Positions 37,235 through 44,633 of a stretch of DNA of 64,000 bases are shown here, piece by piece (within the stretch, counting starts at the first letter, position 1; each line of letters starts with the position of its first letter). Both the position numbers and the translations under genes were made by a program. Origin of the DNA: Dysgonomonas mossii (GTDB lineage: Bacteria > Bacteroidota > Bacteroidia > Bacteroidales > Dysgonomonadaceae); contig NZ_SPPK01000003.1 of assembly GCF_004569505.1 (NCBI RefSeq), positions 310,001-374,000 of the forward strand. Direction: 5' to 3'. The notes under the pieces are model-generated. The model had not been told where the DNA came from. It worked only from the letters and a program-made list of their open reading frames with translations, and did no database searches.

Positions 37235-38926
37235 ATGATATTTATGAGTCTAAGAAAACTGACAACTCTAGTATTGCTCTTCTCCGCTGTGAGTATGAGT
37301 TGTACTACCAATACCCGTAAAACCCCAAAGGAAGGGATATCGGATGCTCCCCGGATAATCAATATTGTAAATTTTATCCGTCAGACCGACTACCGTGTCG
37401 AAAATGCAGATAGTCTTCTGTTCGAAACTGTTCGGGAGCAAATTAAGTTACTGGATAAGTATTCCTTTCCGGCCACATTCCTGCTTCAATACGATGCTTT
37501 GATTAATCCTAAATATCAGGATTTACTCAAAAATGAGCTGAAACCGAATTCTGAAATTGGTGCGTGGTGGGAAATTACCCAGCCTCATGTAGAAGCTGCA
37601 GGTATAAAATGGAGAGGAGAACATTCATGGGTTTCTCATGCCAATATTGCCTTCACTACAGGATATACGCCCCAGGAAAGGGAAAAGCTGGTAGATGTAT
37701 ATATGGAGAAATTTAAGAAAATATTCGGGAAATATCCGCAATCGGTAGGTTCGTGGTATATTGATTCGCATACATTGGCTTACATGTACGACAAATATAA
37801 AATAATAGCTTCGTGTAACTGTAAGGATCAGGTGGGTACCGACGGCTACACACTTTGGGGTGGATACTGGAATCAGGCATATTATCCTAGCAAACTAAAT
37901 GCTTATATGCCTGCCCAAACGTCAGAGGGACAGATACCTGTGCCTATTTTCCGCATGCTGGGAAGCGACCCTATTTATCAATACGATACCGGACTGGGAC
38001 ACGACAGGCAGGGTGTCATATCTTTAGAACCTGTTTACCACGAGTCGGGTATGGATAAGAAATGGGTGGAGTATTTTCTGGAATCGATTGTCAACCAGCC
38101 TTGTTTGGCTTTCAATTATGCACAGGCTGGACAGGAAAATTCTTTCACATGGAATGGCATGCAGAAAGGATTACAAATGCAGTTCCCCATTTTTGACTCA
38201 CTAAAGAAATTGCATAAAATCAAAATACAGACATTGGGCGAATCGGGTAAATGGTTTAAAGAGAAGTTTTCAACCACTCCGGCTACAGCAGTGACTACCA
38301 TGACCGATATCCGTAATGAGGGAAGAAAAACAGTTTGGTTCAACAGCCGCTACTATCGTGCCAATCTTTTGTGGGAAGGAAAATCTTTCCGTTTCCGCGA
38401 CATTCATCTTTTCGATGAGAAATTCGAATCTCCTTATCTGAATAAATCAGGAGAAGGAAACCAGTTCTTATATTATACGCTTCCGTTTGTCGACGGCTTC
38501 ATGTGGAGTGTAAACGACGACCGGGCAGGATTGTACATAAAGAGTATAGATAAAGACGGAAATAAGAAGGAAGTATCCTTGAACGAGCCTGTAGTAACAG
38601 AAATAGCCAAAGATGTGCTGCAAGTGGAATGTAAGGATGACAACAAGAATGTTTTTAGAATCATATTCCATGAAGATCTCTTTGAGGTACGCTGTGAAGC
38701 TGCTGAAAAAGAATTTCGCTGGGTACTCGAACTTAAAACTGCCGAAGGAAAAGAATTGCCATTCCGCTCCATAGGCAACAATCGTATCGATGCTGAATTT
38801 ATGAACTACAAATACAGTATTACATGCAAAGCAGGGATAGTAGAAAGGGGGATTGCTGCCAACTATGTCTTTCGTCTGATACCTGTAAATAATCAACTAG
38901 TTGTTGATTGTACAAATAAACGATGA
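37235..38926 (+). CDS. Lipoprotein with polysaccharide-deacetylase-like N-terminal half
   Basis: This 563-aa lipoprotein has a lipobox (VSMSC). The first 300 residues look like the barrel of the NodB-type deacetylase superfamily: RIINIVNFIRQTDYRV, then LLDKYSFPATFLLQYDAL, EIGAWWEITQPHVEAAGI and KIFGKYPQSVGSWYIDSHTLAYM. A beta-rich C-terminal domain follows (about 370-560). The strict metal-binding HxxxH of classical deacetylases is not obvious, so activity may differ. An alternative start is the ATG at 37,244. The gene lies between the two paralogous proteins of this locus, with a terminator after it. I cannot name its substrate. Confidence 0.6.
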   Translation: MIFMSLRKLTTLVLLFSAVSMSCTTNTRKTPKEGISDAPRIINIVNFIRQTDYRVENADSLLFETVREQIKLLDKYSFPATFLLQYDALINPKYQDLLKNELKPNSEIGAWWEITQPHVEAAGIKWRGEHSWVSHANIAFTTGYTPQEREKLVDVYMEKFKKIFGKYPQSVGSWYIDSHTLAYMYDKYKIIASCNCKDQVGTDGYTLWGGYWNQAYYPSKLNAYMPAQTSEGQIPVPIFRMLGSDPIYQYDTGLGHDRQGVISLEPVYHESGMDKKWVEYFLESIVNQPCLAFNYAQAGQENSFTWNGMQKGLQMQFPIFDSLKKLHKIKIQTLGESGKWFKEKFSTTPATAVTTMTDIRNEGRKTVWFNSRYYRANLLWEGKSFRFRDIHLFDEKFESPYLNKSGEGNQFLYYTLPFVDGFMWSVNDDRAGLYIKSIDKDGNKKEVSLNEPVVTEIAKDVLQVECKDDNKNVFRIIFHEDLFEVRCEAAEKEFRWVLELKTAEGKELPFRSIGNNRIDAEFMNYKYSITCKAGIVERGIAANYVFRLIPVNNQLVVDCTNKR

Positions 38927-38934
38927 AATGAATT

Positions 38935-38973
38935 ACAGTGCATTCGCTTTTTTTGAATGCACTGTGTTTTTTA
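38935..38973 (+). terminator. Terminator inside the PUL-type locus
   Basis: A perfect 11-bp stem (ACAGTGCATTC with GAATGCACTGT, 9-nt loop) is followed by GTTTTTT. It would end or weaken the transcript from susCD before the last gene of the block at 39,008. Confidence 0.85.
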
Positions 38974-39007
38974 ATTCTTTCCGAAAGATTTTGTAAAACA
39001 AATAAAT

Positions 39008-40438
39008 ATGAATAAAAATATTCTTTTGTTAAAGATTATATTCCTCTTTATAATTTTTGCTTTTACCAACTTCCTAAAAGCCTCAGAGCCTTTTGTCGGC
39101 TCTAATAATGAACCTATTCCGCTCAAAGGAAATAGGTTTGTAACCCTTTGTATTATGATACGTACCACCCCTTGGGAAGTTTCGCGGGATGTAAAACTGC
39201 ATCCACGTGACGAGGGAGACTGGCATACATTGGACGGAGTTCGCTCATTAAGAGAAGCCTTTGCCAAGAATAATCCGGATGGACGATTGACCTGGGGTTT
39301 TACGATGAATGCATTGGAAGACCAGCGTGAAAATTACAAGCAGATCCGTCAGTATATTGTAGAATGTCAGAAAAAATATGGAGACGAGGTCTCTTACTTT
39401 CCGGGTTATTTTCCGGCGATGTATCTGCCTCGTGAGAGGGTAAACCGTGAAATGTCTGAAGCAATCCAACTGATATCCGATATGGTTGGGGATGGATATC
39501 GCCCCCAGTCAATTATCGGAGGATTTTTATCAGCCGATAACTTAAAATACCTTGCCGAAAAAGAAAAGATCCATACGGCACATGCCGTCATCTGGAGTCA
39601 GCATAATATAGACGGAGGAGGGGCTGACGGTTCTCCGTCATACCCATTCTATCCGTCAACAGAGCATTTCTGCAAGCCGGCACAAAGCAAAAATGATTTT
39701 ATAGACTGTGTGAATCTTGATGGCTGGACAATGGATTTTCTATGTGCTCGTCGTAGTGGGCAAAGCGGACATGGTATTGAAGGATATAATAGCCGACGTG
39801 GAGTAGGCCCGATAGAGACATATAAAGGCTGGGGTCTCGACTTGGGACATTTGGAAGTTATGCATACACAATCCATTCATTTTGATAAAGGTTTTGAACT
39901 AAACGGATTTGGATGGGTGACTAATATCTGGGAAGCCCAAATGGTTCATGAGTTTGGAAAGGAATTTATATGCAAAGCGATGGAAATGTGGGTAAGCGGG
40001 ACAAAAGAGCGCTGGCCGGATACTCATTTTGTAACTTTTGGAGAGTTTGGCAATATCTGGCGTGAATATAATAAGACGAATGATGACTGGAACTATAGAT
40101 TCGAGGAAAGAGGGTCGGGGCTTGGCGATTCGTATAATAATCTGGAGATAAAATGGTTCATGAATAAAGAGTTCCGATTGGCTTTGTTACGGGATTGGCA
40201 TAGAATGACTCCATTTCATGTTATTGATTTTACTCGTTACGATATGGAAGCAAAAGAACCGTCTGATCCTACACCTCTAAAACCCGTCAAAGACTGGAGT
40301 TTAATAAATGTGATGAATCAAAAAGGATTACGACCTCAAGACAAACCTAAACTTTTGGAAGAACTGGATCAGGTAGATCAGAATTTGATAAGAAAGCATT
40401 ATCCTGAATTATTTGATGATAAAAAGGATTTACAGTAA
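39008..40438 (+). CDS. Secreted PUL protein of unknown function, paralogue 2
   Basis: This 476-aa exported protein (N-terminal hydrophobic stretch ILLLKIIFLFIIFAFTNF) is a paralogue of 35,770-37,131. It keeps the same motif order, for example FIDCVNLDGWTMDFLCARR, RRGVGPIETYK and DKGFELNGFGWVTNIWEA, and the tail QKGLRPQDKPKLLEELD. The conserved WSQHNID, EHFCKPAQ and GEFGNIWREY are candidates for the active region. It probably has its own promoter, because a terminator precedes it. No enzymatic activity can be assigned. Confidence 0.72.
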   Translation: MNKNILLLKIIFLFIIFAFTNFLKASEPFVGSNNEPIPLKGNRFVTLCIMIRTTPWEVSRDVKLHPRDEGDWHTLDGVRSLREAFAKNNPDGRLTWGFTMNALEDQRENYKQIRQYIVECQKKYGDEVSYFPGYFPAMYLPRERVNREMSEAIQLISDMVGDGYRPQSIIGGFLSADNLKYLAEKEKIHTAHAVIWSQHNIDGGGADGSPSYPFYPSTEHFCKPAQSKNDFIDCVNLDGWTMDFLCARRSGQSGHGIEGYNSRRGVGPIETYKGWGLDLGHLEVMHTQSIHFDKGFELNGFGWVTNIWEAQMVHEFGKEFICKAMEMWVSGTKERWPDTHFVTFGEFGNIWREYNKTNDDWNYRFEERGSGLGDSYNNLEIKWFMNKEFRLALLRDWHRMTPFHVIDFTRYDMEAKEPSDPTPLKPVKDWSLINVMNQKGLRPQDKPKLLEELDQVDQNLIRKHYPELFDDKKDLQ

Positions 40439-40546
40439 ATAGCTTTTAATCTTATGAATAAAGCTTTAAGAGTTTATTTCTTATTCAGACTTACCAATAT
40501 TTGTGTTAGTTCACAATTTTCTGGGATTGATTAGCAAAGAGATTTA

Positions 40547-40601
40547 AATAGAAACTTTCTTAGTATACGAATTAACGTTCTCTAGCTAAGCTGTTGTGAT
40601 T
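40547..40601 (+). repeat. 55-bp direct repeat, copy B
   Basis: This is the partner of 27,952-28,006 in the same orientation (50 of 55 identical). It ends GTTGTGATT and then diverges completely from copy A. The two copies bracket the CRISPR, sigma, fecR, susCD and unknown-enzyme block over 12.6 kb. There is no CRISPR repeat at this copy beyond the shared nine bases. Confidence 0.75.
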
Positions 40602-40969
40602 ATAGGAATTGGTCTGTATCGGCTGTGTCGGACAGTCGTGTTCTTCTGTACGGTATCAAATAATATTCTTCCCTTCGGTCGAGATGATGGGATGATGAAA
40701 AAATAGTTTATAATTGTTAATATTGGATTTCATTTTTATATATCTTTGAATAGTAAGAAAATAATAATGAAGCCCATATCATCTTTACCTAAAGAGTAAC
40801 AGGTAGATTTAAATTATATTATAAAGCTGCTTATGTGAAAGCCCGCTAAAATCCTCGGTTTGTGGTTGCCAAAGAGGATTTGTGAGGGGGAGGATTGGAG
40901 AGTATGGGGTTGAATATTGAATGTTATAACTGTGAGTATCTATTTTCATAATTAATGGCGTAATATTTT
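40602..40969. other. Intergenic region with stem-loop before the DUF4238 gene
   Basis: This gap holds a -7 box (TATCTTTG at 40,741-40,748) and a stem-loop at 40,849-40,881. In the stem-loop AAATCCTC and TTTG pair with CAAA and GAGGATTT across a 2-nt bulge. The hairpin lies about 90 bp upstream of the DUF4238 start. I see no gene in the stretch. Confidence 0.45.
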
Positions 40970-41950
40970 ATGAGTAAGGAAAACAATAAACAGCATTATA
41001 TCCCACAATGTTATTTTCGGAATTTCTCTGAAAATAAAAAGTCTATTTGGGTATACAATAAGAGAAATTCAAAATCATATACACAATCTATTGCAAATAT
41101 AGCTTACAAAGATGATTTTTATAAATTAGCAGAAAAGATTGTTGATGGGGAAACAATAACATCTGCAAATATGCTTGAAAAAGAATTTTTCGCAAATAAT
41201 TTAGAAATTATGTATAGTGATTGTCTAAAATTATTTGCTTCCAAGACAAAAGAATGGTTAAACAACCATGAAAATAATCCTGTCATAGATAAAAAGACAA
41301 AGGACATTTTTTCTGCTCTTATCGCTCTCCAATACTTACGAATGCCCAATATTAGAGAAATGCATATTGATGCAAATAAAAAAGTAAATAATTATGCCTT
41401 TGAGTTATATAAGGAATTTTACAAAACACAAGTCGAGGAGAAACAGTATACTTCAATAGATTCAATCACATTAGAGTATGACGACGAATTACAATCACTT
41501 GAACATTTTTATATTTATGGAGACCAAAAGTTAATAGACTCATATCAAGATCAATTGGTTAACAAAATATGGGTTTTCTATGTAACAGAGCAGAATAATG
41601 TATATACTTCCGATAACCCTATTCTAACAAAACCACATATCGCTAATCAACCTTGCTTTTATAGCGGATTTGGGATGAATGGTGTTGAAGTTATATTTCC
41701 CTTGAATGATTCATTAGTTTTAACAATGTGGGATGAAAAATATTTTACAGAAAAGAGAGAATTAGATAATACTTTTTGCTTAATAGACTCTAAATTATTA
41801 CGAGAATATAATTTATATCAATATCTTTTTTCTAACTCTGAAACATATTGTGTAGATGATAATTTTAATTTAATAAGAGCAATGGTAGACATGAATGAAG
41901 GCAAGGAATATTTTATGGATAGACCTCGTATTTACGTAAACGATAAATAG
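40970..41950 (+). CDS. DUF4238 protein
   Basis: This 326-aa soluble protein begins KQHYIPQCYFRNFSENKKSIWVYNK, which is the hallmark start of DUF4238. Further blocks are FSALIALQYLRMPNIREM, FYVTEQNNVYTSDNPIL and VEVIFPLNDSLVLTMWDE. The role of the family is not known; genes like this often occur singly in accessory regions. The gene is very AT-rich, even for this window, and has its own promoter-like region, which suggests recent transfer. No signal peptide or membrane helix is seen. It lies between the repeat-bracketed block and tRNA-Pro. Confidence 0.8.
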   Translation: MSKENNKQHYIPQCYFRNFSENKKSIWVYNKRNSKSYTQSIANIAYKDDFYKLAEKIVDGETITSANMLEKEFFANNLEIMYSDCLKLFASKTKEWLNNHENNPVIDKKTKDIFSALIALQYLRMPNIREMHIDANKKVNNYAFELYKEFYKTQVEEKQYTSIDSITLEYDDELQSLEHFYIYGDQKLIDSYQDQLVNKIWVFYVTEQNNVYTSDNPILTKPHIANQPCFYSGFGMNGVEVIFPLNDSLVLTMWDEKYFTEKRELDNTFCLIDSKLLREYNLYQYLFSNSETYCVDDNFNLIRAMVDMNEGKEYFMDRPRIYVNDK

Positions 41951-41988
41951 TAAAAAAACTTTTCAAAATAAAACGGAAACCATAACAT

Positions 41989-42028
41989 AAACAAAAAGAC
42001 CCAACTAATTACTTAGGTCTTTTTGTTT
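41989..42028 (+). terminator. Bidirectional terminator between DUF4238 and tRNA-Pro
   Basis: AAACAAAAAGACC pairs with GGTCTTTTTGTTT over 13 bp. It can end the DUF4238 mRNA on the plus strand and the tRNA-Pro transcript on the minus strand. Confidence 0.8.
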
Positions 42029-42030
42029 CG

Positions 42031-42105
42031 TCGGGATACCAGGATTCGAACCTGGGACCCCCTGCTCCCAAAGCAGGTGCGCTAACCGGACTGCGCTACA
42101 TCCCG
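42031..42105 (-). tRNA. tRNA-Pro (anticodon TGG)
   Basis: Read on the minus strand, the gene starts CGGGATGTAGCGCAG and ends GGTTCGAATCC...TATCCCGA. The acceptor arm pairs CGGGATG with TATCCCG. The anticodon stem CCTGC/GCAGG encloses TTTGGGA, giving anticodon TGG. The T-loop GGTTCGAATCC is standard. No CCA is encoded. Confidence 0.96.
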
Positions 42106-42284
42106 TCTTTTGCTTATTGCGGTGCAAAGGTATGACATTTTTTTATATTTCAAAATAAAAAATAAAAATTTACGCATAATTTATTTTAAAACTAAAAAAC
42201 GAAGCTGGGAAAGGATTCTACATATTGTTGAAAAAAAACGATTGTTAAATCTTCTTCGACAAATATTTAATTCTTTTTTTTACT

Positions 42285-42292
42285 TATTTTTG
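42285..42292 (+). promoter_or_regulatory. -7 box (TATTTTTG) for the purine-uptake pair
   Basis: TATTTTTG fits TAnnTTTG, 27 bp upstream of the DUF5020 gene start at 42,319. Confidence 0.5.
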
Positions 42293-42318
42293 CATTTTTA
42301 ATAATAAATTCTAATAAT

Positions 42319-43047
42319 ATGGCAAAAAAGGTACTATTCACATTAATCGTATTAATGGCTTCATTCTATGCTTCGGCACAGAATCTTCAGTTACATTTCG
42401 ATCCACGTCATGCCCTACATGGAGACAAGATTTCTGGAAAAAACTATTTTACTGCAACCTTTGAGATGTTCAAACCTGACAAATGGGGTTCTACTTTCAT
42501 GTTTGTCGATTTGGATTTTAACCAAAGCAGAGGAAATATAGGAACAATGTACCTTGAAATTGCCCGCGACCTGAAGTTGGGAAAAAGCCCGATTATGGCC
42601 CACTTAGAGTTTAATGGTGGTGTAGGTAAGGCAGAGAACTTTGGTTTTTCTATCGCAAATGCCTACTTAGCCGGAGCATCTTATGCTACAAATATTAAAG
42701 GAGTAAACCTTGGAACTTATTTAGTATATAAATACAATGCTTTCGAGAGAGTTAGTAACGATGTTCAGTGGACAGTAACATGGGGAGCTAATCTCTTTGA
42801 TAATAAATTTACTGTATGTGGATTTCTTGATGTTTGGACTCAGGATAAAAATACGACTCATGCAAAAGATCGAGGTGGTAAAAAAATAATTCTGCTTACA
42901 GAACCTCAATTCTGGTATAATGTTAATTCAAACCTGTCTTTAGGTACAGAAATAGAGATAAGCAATAACTTTATTAACTCAGCTAATGGGTCTCGCTTAA
43001 ATGAACCATATATAAATCCTACTATTGCTGCTAAGTGGAACTTTTGA
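42319..43047 (+). CDS. DUF5020 outer-membrane protein, Tsx-like nucleoside channel candidate
   Basis: This 242-aa exported protein (signal peptide ending SAQ) is rich in amphipathic beta-strands and ends WNF, with a terminal aromatic residue typical of outer-membrane barrels. The sequence NLQLHFDPRHALHG and FVDLDFNQSRGNIGTMYLEIARDLKLG fits the DUF5020 family, which resembles the nucleoside channel Tsx. The purine permease gene begins 14 bp after it, which supports a role in passing nucleobases or nucleosides across the outer membrane. Transport function is inferred. Confidence 0.78.
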   Translation: MAKKVLFTLIVLMASFYASAQNLQLHFDPRHALHGDKISGKNYFTATFEMFKPDKWGSTFMFVDLDFNQSRGNIGTMYLEIARDLKLGKSPIMAHLEFNGGVGKAENFGFSIANAYLAGASYATNIKGVNLGTYLVYKYNAFERVSNDVQWTVTWGANLFDNKFTVCGFLDVWTQDKNTTHAKDRGGKKIILLTEPQFWYNVNSNLSLGTEIEISNNFINSANGSRLNEPYINPTIAAKWNF

Positions 43048-43060
43048 TCATTAATAGAAT

Positions 43061-44383
43061 ATGAAAAACTTACTAGAAAAAACATTTAAGCTTTCGGAGA
43101 ATAATACGACTATACGCAAAGAGTTTCTTGCGGGTCTTATCACTTTCCTTACTATGTCTTATATCCTGATCGTAAACCCAAGTATATTGTCTACTACAGG
43201 GATGGATAAGGATGCGTTGTTTACTGCTACAGCTTTGGCAACTATTTTCGCCACCCTTATGATGGCATTATATGCTAAACTGCCAATTGCACAAGCTCCC
43301 GGAATGGGATTGAATGCATTCTTTGCTTTCACAATTTGCGGTGTAATGGGATATTCTTGGCAATTTGCACTCACAGCAGTATTTATCGAAGGGATTATAT
43401 TTATACTACTTACGTTCTTCAATGTTCGTGAACTAATAGTAAAAAGTATACCAAAAGTATTAAAAGACGCAATACCTGTCGGTATCGGGCTGTTTATCAC
43501 ACTAATTGGGTTGAAAAACGCAGGAATCGTAGTTTCAAGTCCTGCTACATTGGTTGCATTAGGAGACTTTTCTCAACACAGCATATGGATTGCCTTTTTA
43601 GGACTATTTGTTACAGCTGTACTATTTGTAAGAAATGTAAATGGTTCTATTCTGATAGGGATCGTTGTTGCAACTATCTTTGGTCTTATTTTGGGAGATG
43701 TTAAATTACCCGAAGGAAATGTGATTGATACACCTCCATCTATTGCTCCTATCTTTGCTCAGTTTGAGTGGGATCATATTTTATCTATCAACATGGTTAT
43801 CGTTGTATTCACCTTGTTGTTTGTAAACCTCTTCGATACAGTAGGTACATTGATCGGTGTGGTATCAAAAGCAGGACTTGCAGATGAAGACGGAAATTTC
43901 CCTCAAATGAAGAAAGCCCTGTTCTCTGATGCTCTAGGTACTACCGTGGGTTCTATACTTGGTACAAGTACAGTTACTGCGTATGTAGAAAGTGCATCGG
44001 GTGTAGCATCGGGCGGTCGTACCGGACTTACCTCTGTAAGTACAGCGTTGTTTTTCATCTTAGCACTATTTTTTGCACCATTATTCCTGATGGTTCCCGC
44101 TGCTGCAACCTCACCGGCTTTGATTATTGTTGGTTTGTTTATGATTTCGTCTGTTGCTAAGATCAATTTCAGCGACATGAGCGAAGGTTTGCCTGCATTC
44201 CTTACCATCGTGTTTATGCCTTTTACATACAGTATAGCAGAAGGTATTGTTTTCGGTATGTTGAGTTTTGCGTTTATCAAAGTTTTTTGCGGAAAATCAA
44301 AAGATGTATCTGTTACAGTGTACGTCATTGCAGTATTATTCCTTCTAAAATTAGTGTTGGATGCAATGCATGTTATAGGATAG
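43061..44383 (+). CDS. NCS2-family nucleobase permease (guanine/hypoxanthine type)
   Basis: This 440-aa inner-membrane transporter has about twelve to fourteen helices. Landmarks are TIRKEFLAGLITFLTMSYILIVNPSIL, LPIAQAPGMGLNAFFAFTI, LFDTVGTLIGVVSKAG, and GSILGTSTVTAYVESASGVASGGRTGLTSV, all of the AzgA/PbuG-like group. It probably takes up guanine, hypoxanthine or adenine in symport with protons. It forms an operon with the DUF5020 outer-membrane gene, and a terminator follows it. Confidence 0.92.
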   Translation: MKNLLEKTFKLSENNTTIRKEFLAGLITFLTMSYILIVNPSILSTTGMDKDALFTATALATIFATLMMALYAKLPIAQAPGMGLNAFFAFTICGVMGYSWQFALTAVFIEGIIFILLTFFNVRELIVKSIPKVLKDAIPVGIGLFITLIGLKNAGIVVSSPATLVALGDFSQHSIWIAFLGLFVTAVLFVRNVNGSILIGIVVATIFGLILGDVKLPEGNVIDTPPSIAPIFAQFEWDHILSINMVIVVFTLLFVNLFDTVGTLIGVVSKAGLADEDGNFPQMKKALFSDALGTTVGSILGTSTVTAYVESASGVASGGRTGLTSVSTALFFILALFFAPLFLMVPAAATSPALIIVGLFMISSVAKINFSDMSEGLPAFLTIVFMPFTYSIAEGIVFGMLSFAFIKVFCGKSKDVSVTVYVIAVLFLLKLVLDAMHVIG

Positions 44384-44436
44384 TGTATATTTGTTAAAAA
44401 GCGAGGTTTCGCTTACAAAAAATAATATTTTCATGT

Positions 44437-44472
44437 AATCCCGGCAAGGTCTCTTGTCGGGATTATTATGTT
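44437..44472 (+). terminator. Terminator after the nucleobase permease
   Basis: AATCCCGGCAAG pairs with CTTGTCGGGATT (12 bp with one G-U pair) and is followed by ATTATGTTTT. Confidence 0.75.
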
Positions 44473-44540
44473 TTATAACCATATTAAATTACTCTAAAAT
44501 ACTTTGTTATCCGGTTATTTTTTCATAATATTGAAATCGA

Positions 44541-44571
44541 TTGATTGTAACAGATAGTCAGTCGATTTTTG
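44541..44571 (+). promoter_or_regulatory. Promoter for ppdK
   Basis: A TTG at 44,541-44,543 and GATTTTTG at 44,564-44,571 are spaced by about 20 bp, the usual layout of Bacteroidetes housekeeping promoters (-33 TTTG and -7 TAnnTTTG). The first base of the -7 box is off consensus. The start codon is 63 bp downstream. Confidence 0.45.
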
Positions 44572-44633
44572 CACTATATGAATATCATGAACATGTTAAA
44601 TACTATTATCTAACCTTTTAAAATCGTTACAGT

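Noticed and set aside
27922..40969. A mobile element with transposase or integrase in the accessory block
   Set aside because: No transposase, integrase, recombinase or terminal inverted repeats could be found; only the 55-bp direct repeats suggest movement.
42110..42301. 63-aa open frame between tRNA-Pro and the DUF5020 gene
   Set aside because: It covers the promoter region of the DUF5020 gene and is low-complexity, rich in Lys, Phe and Leu codons from AT-rich DNA.
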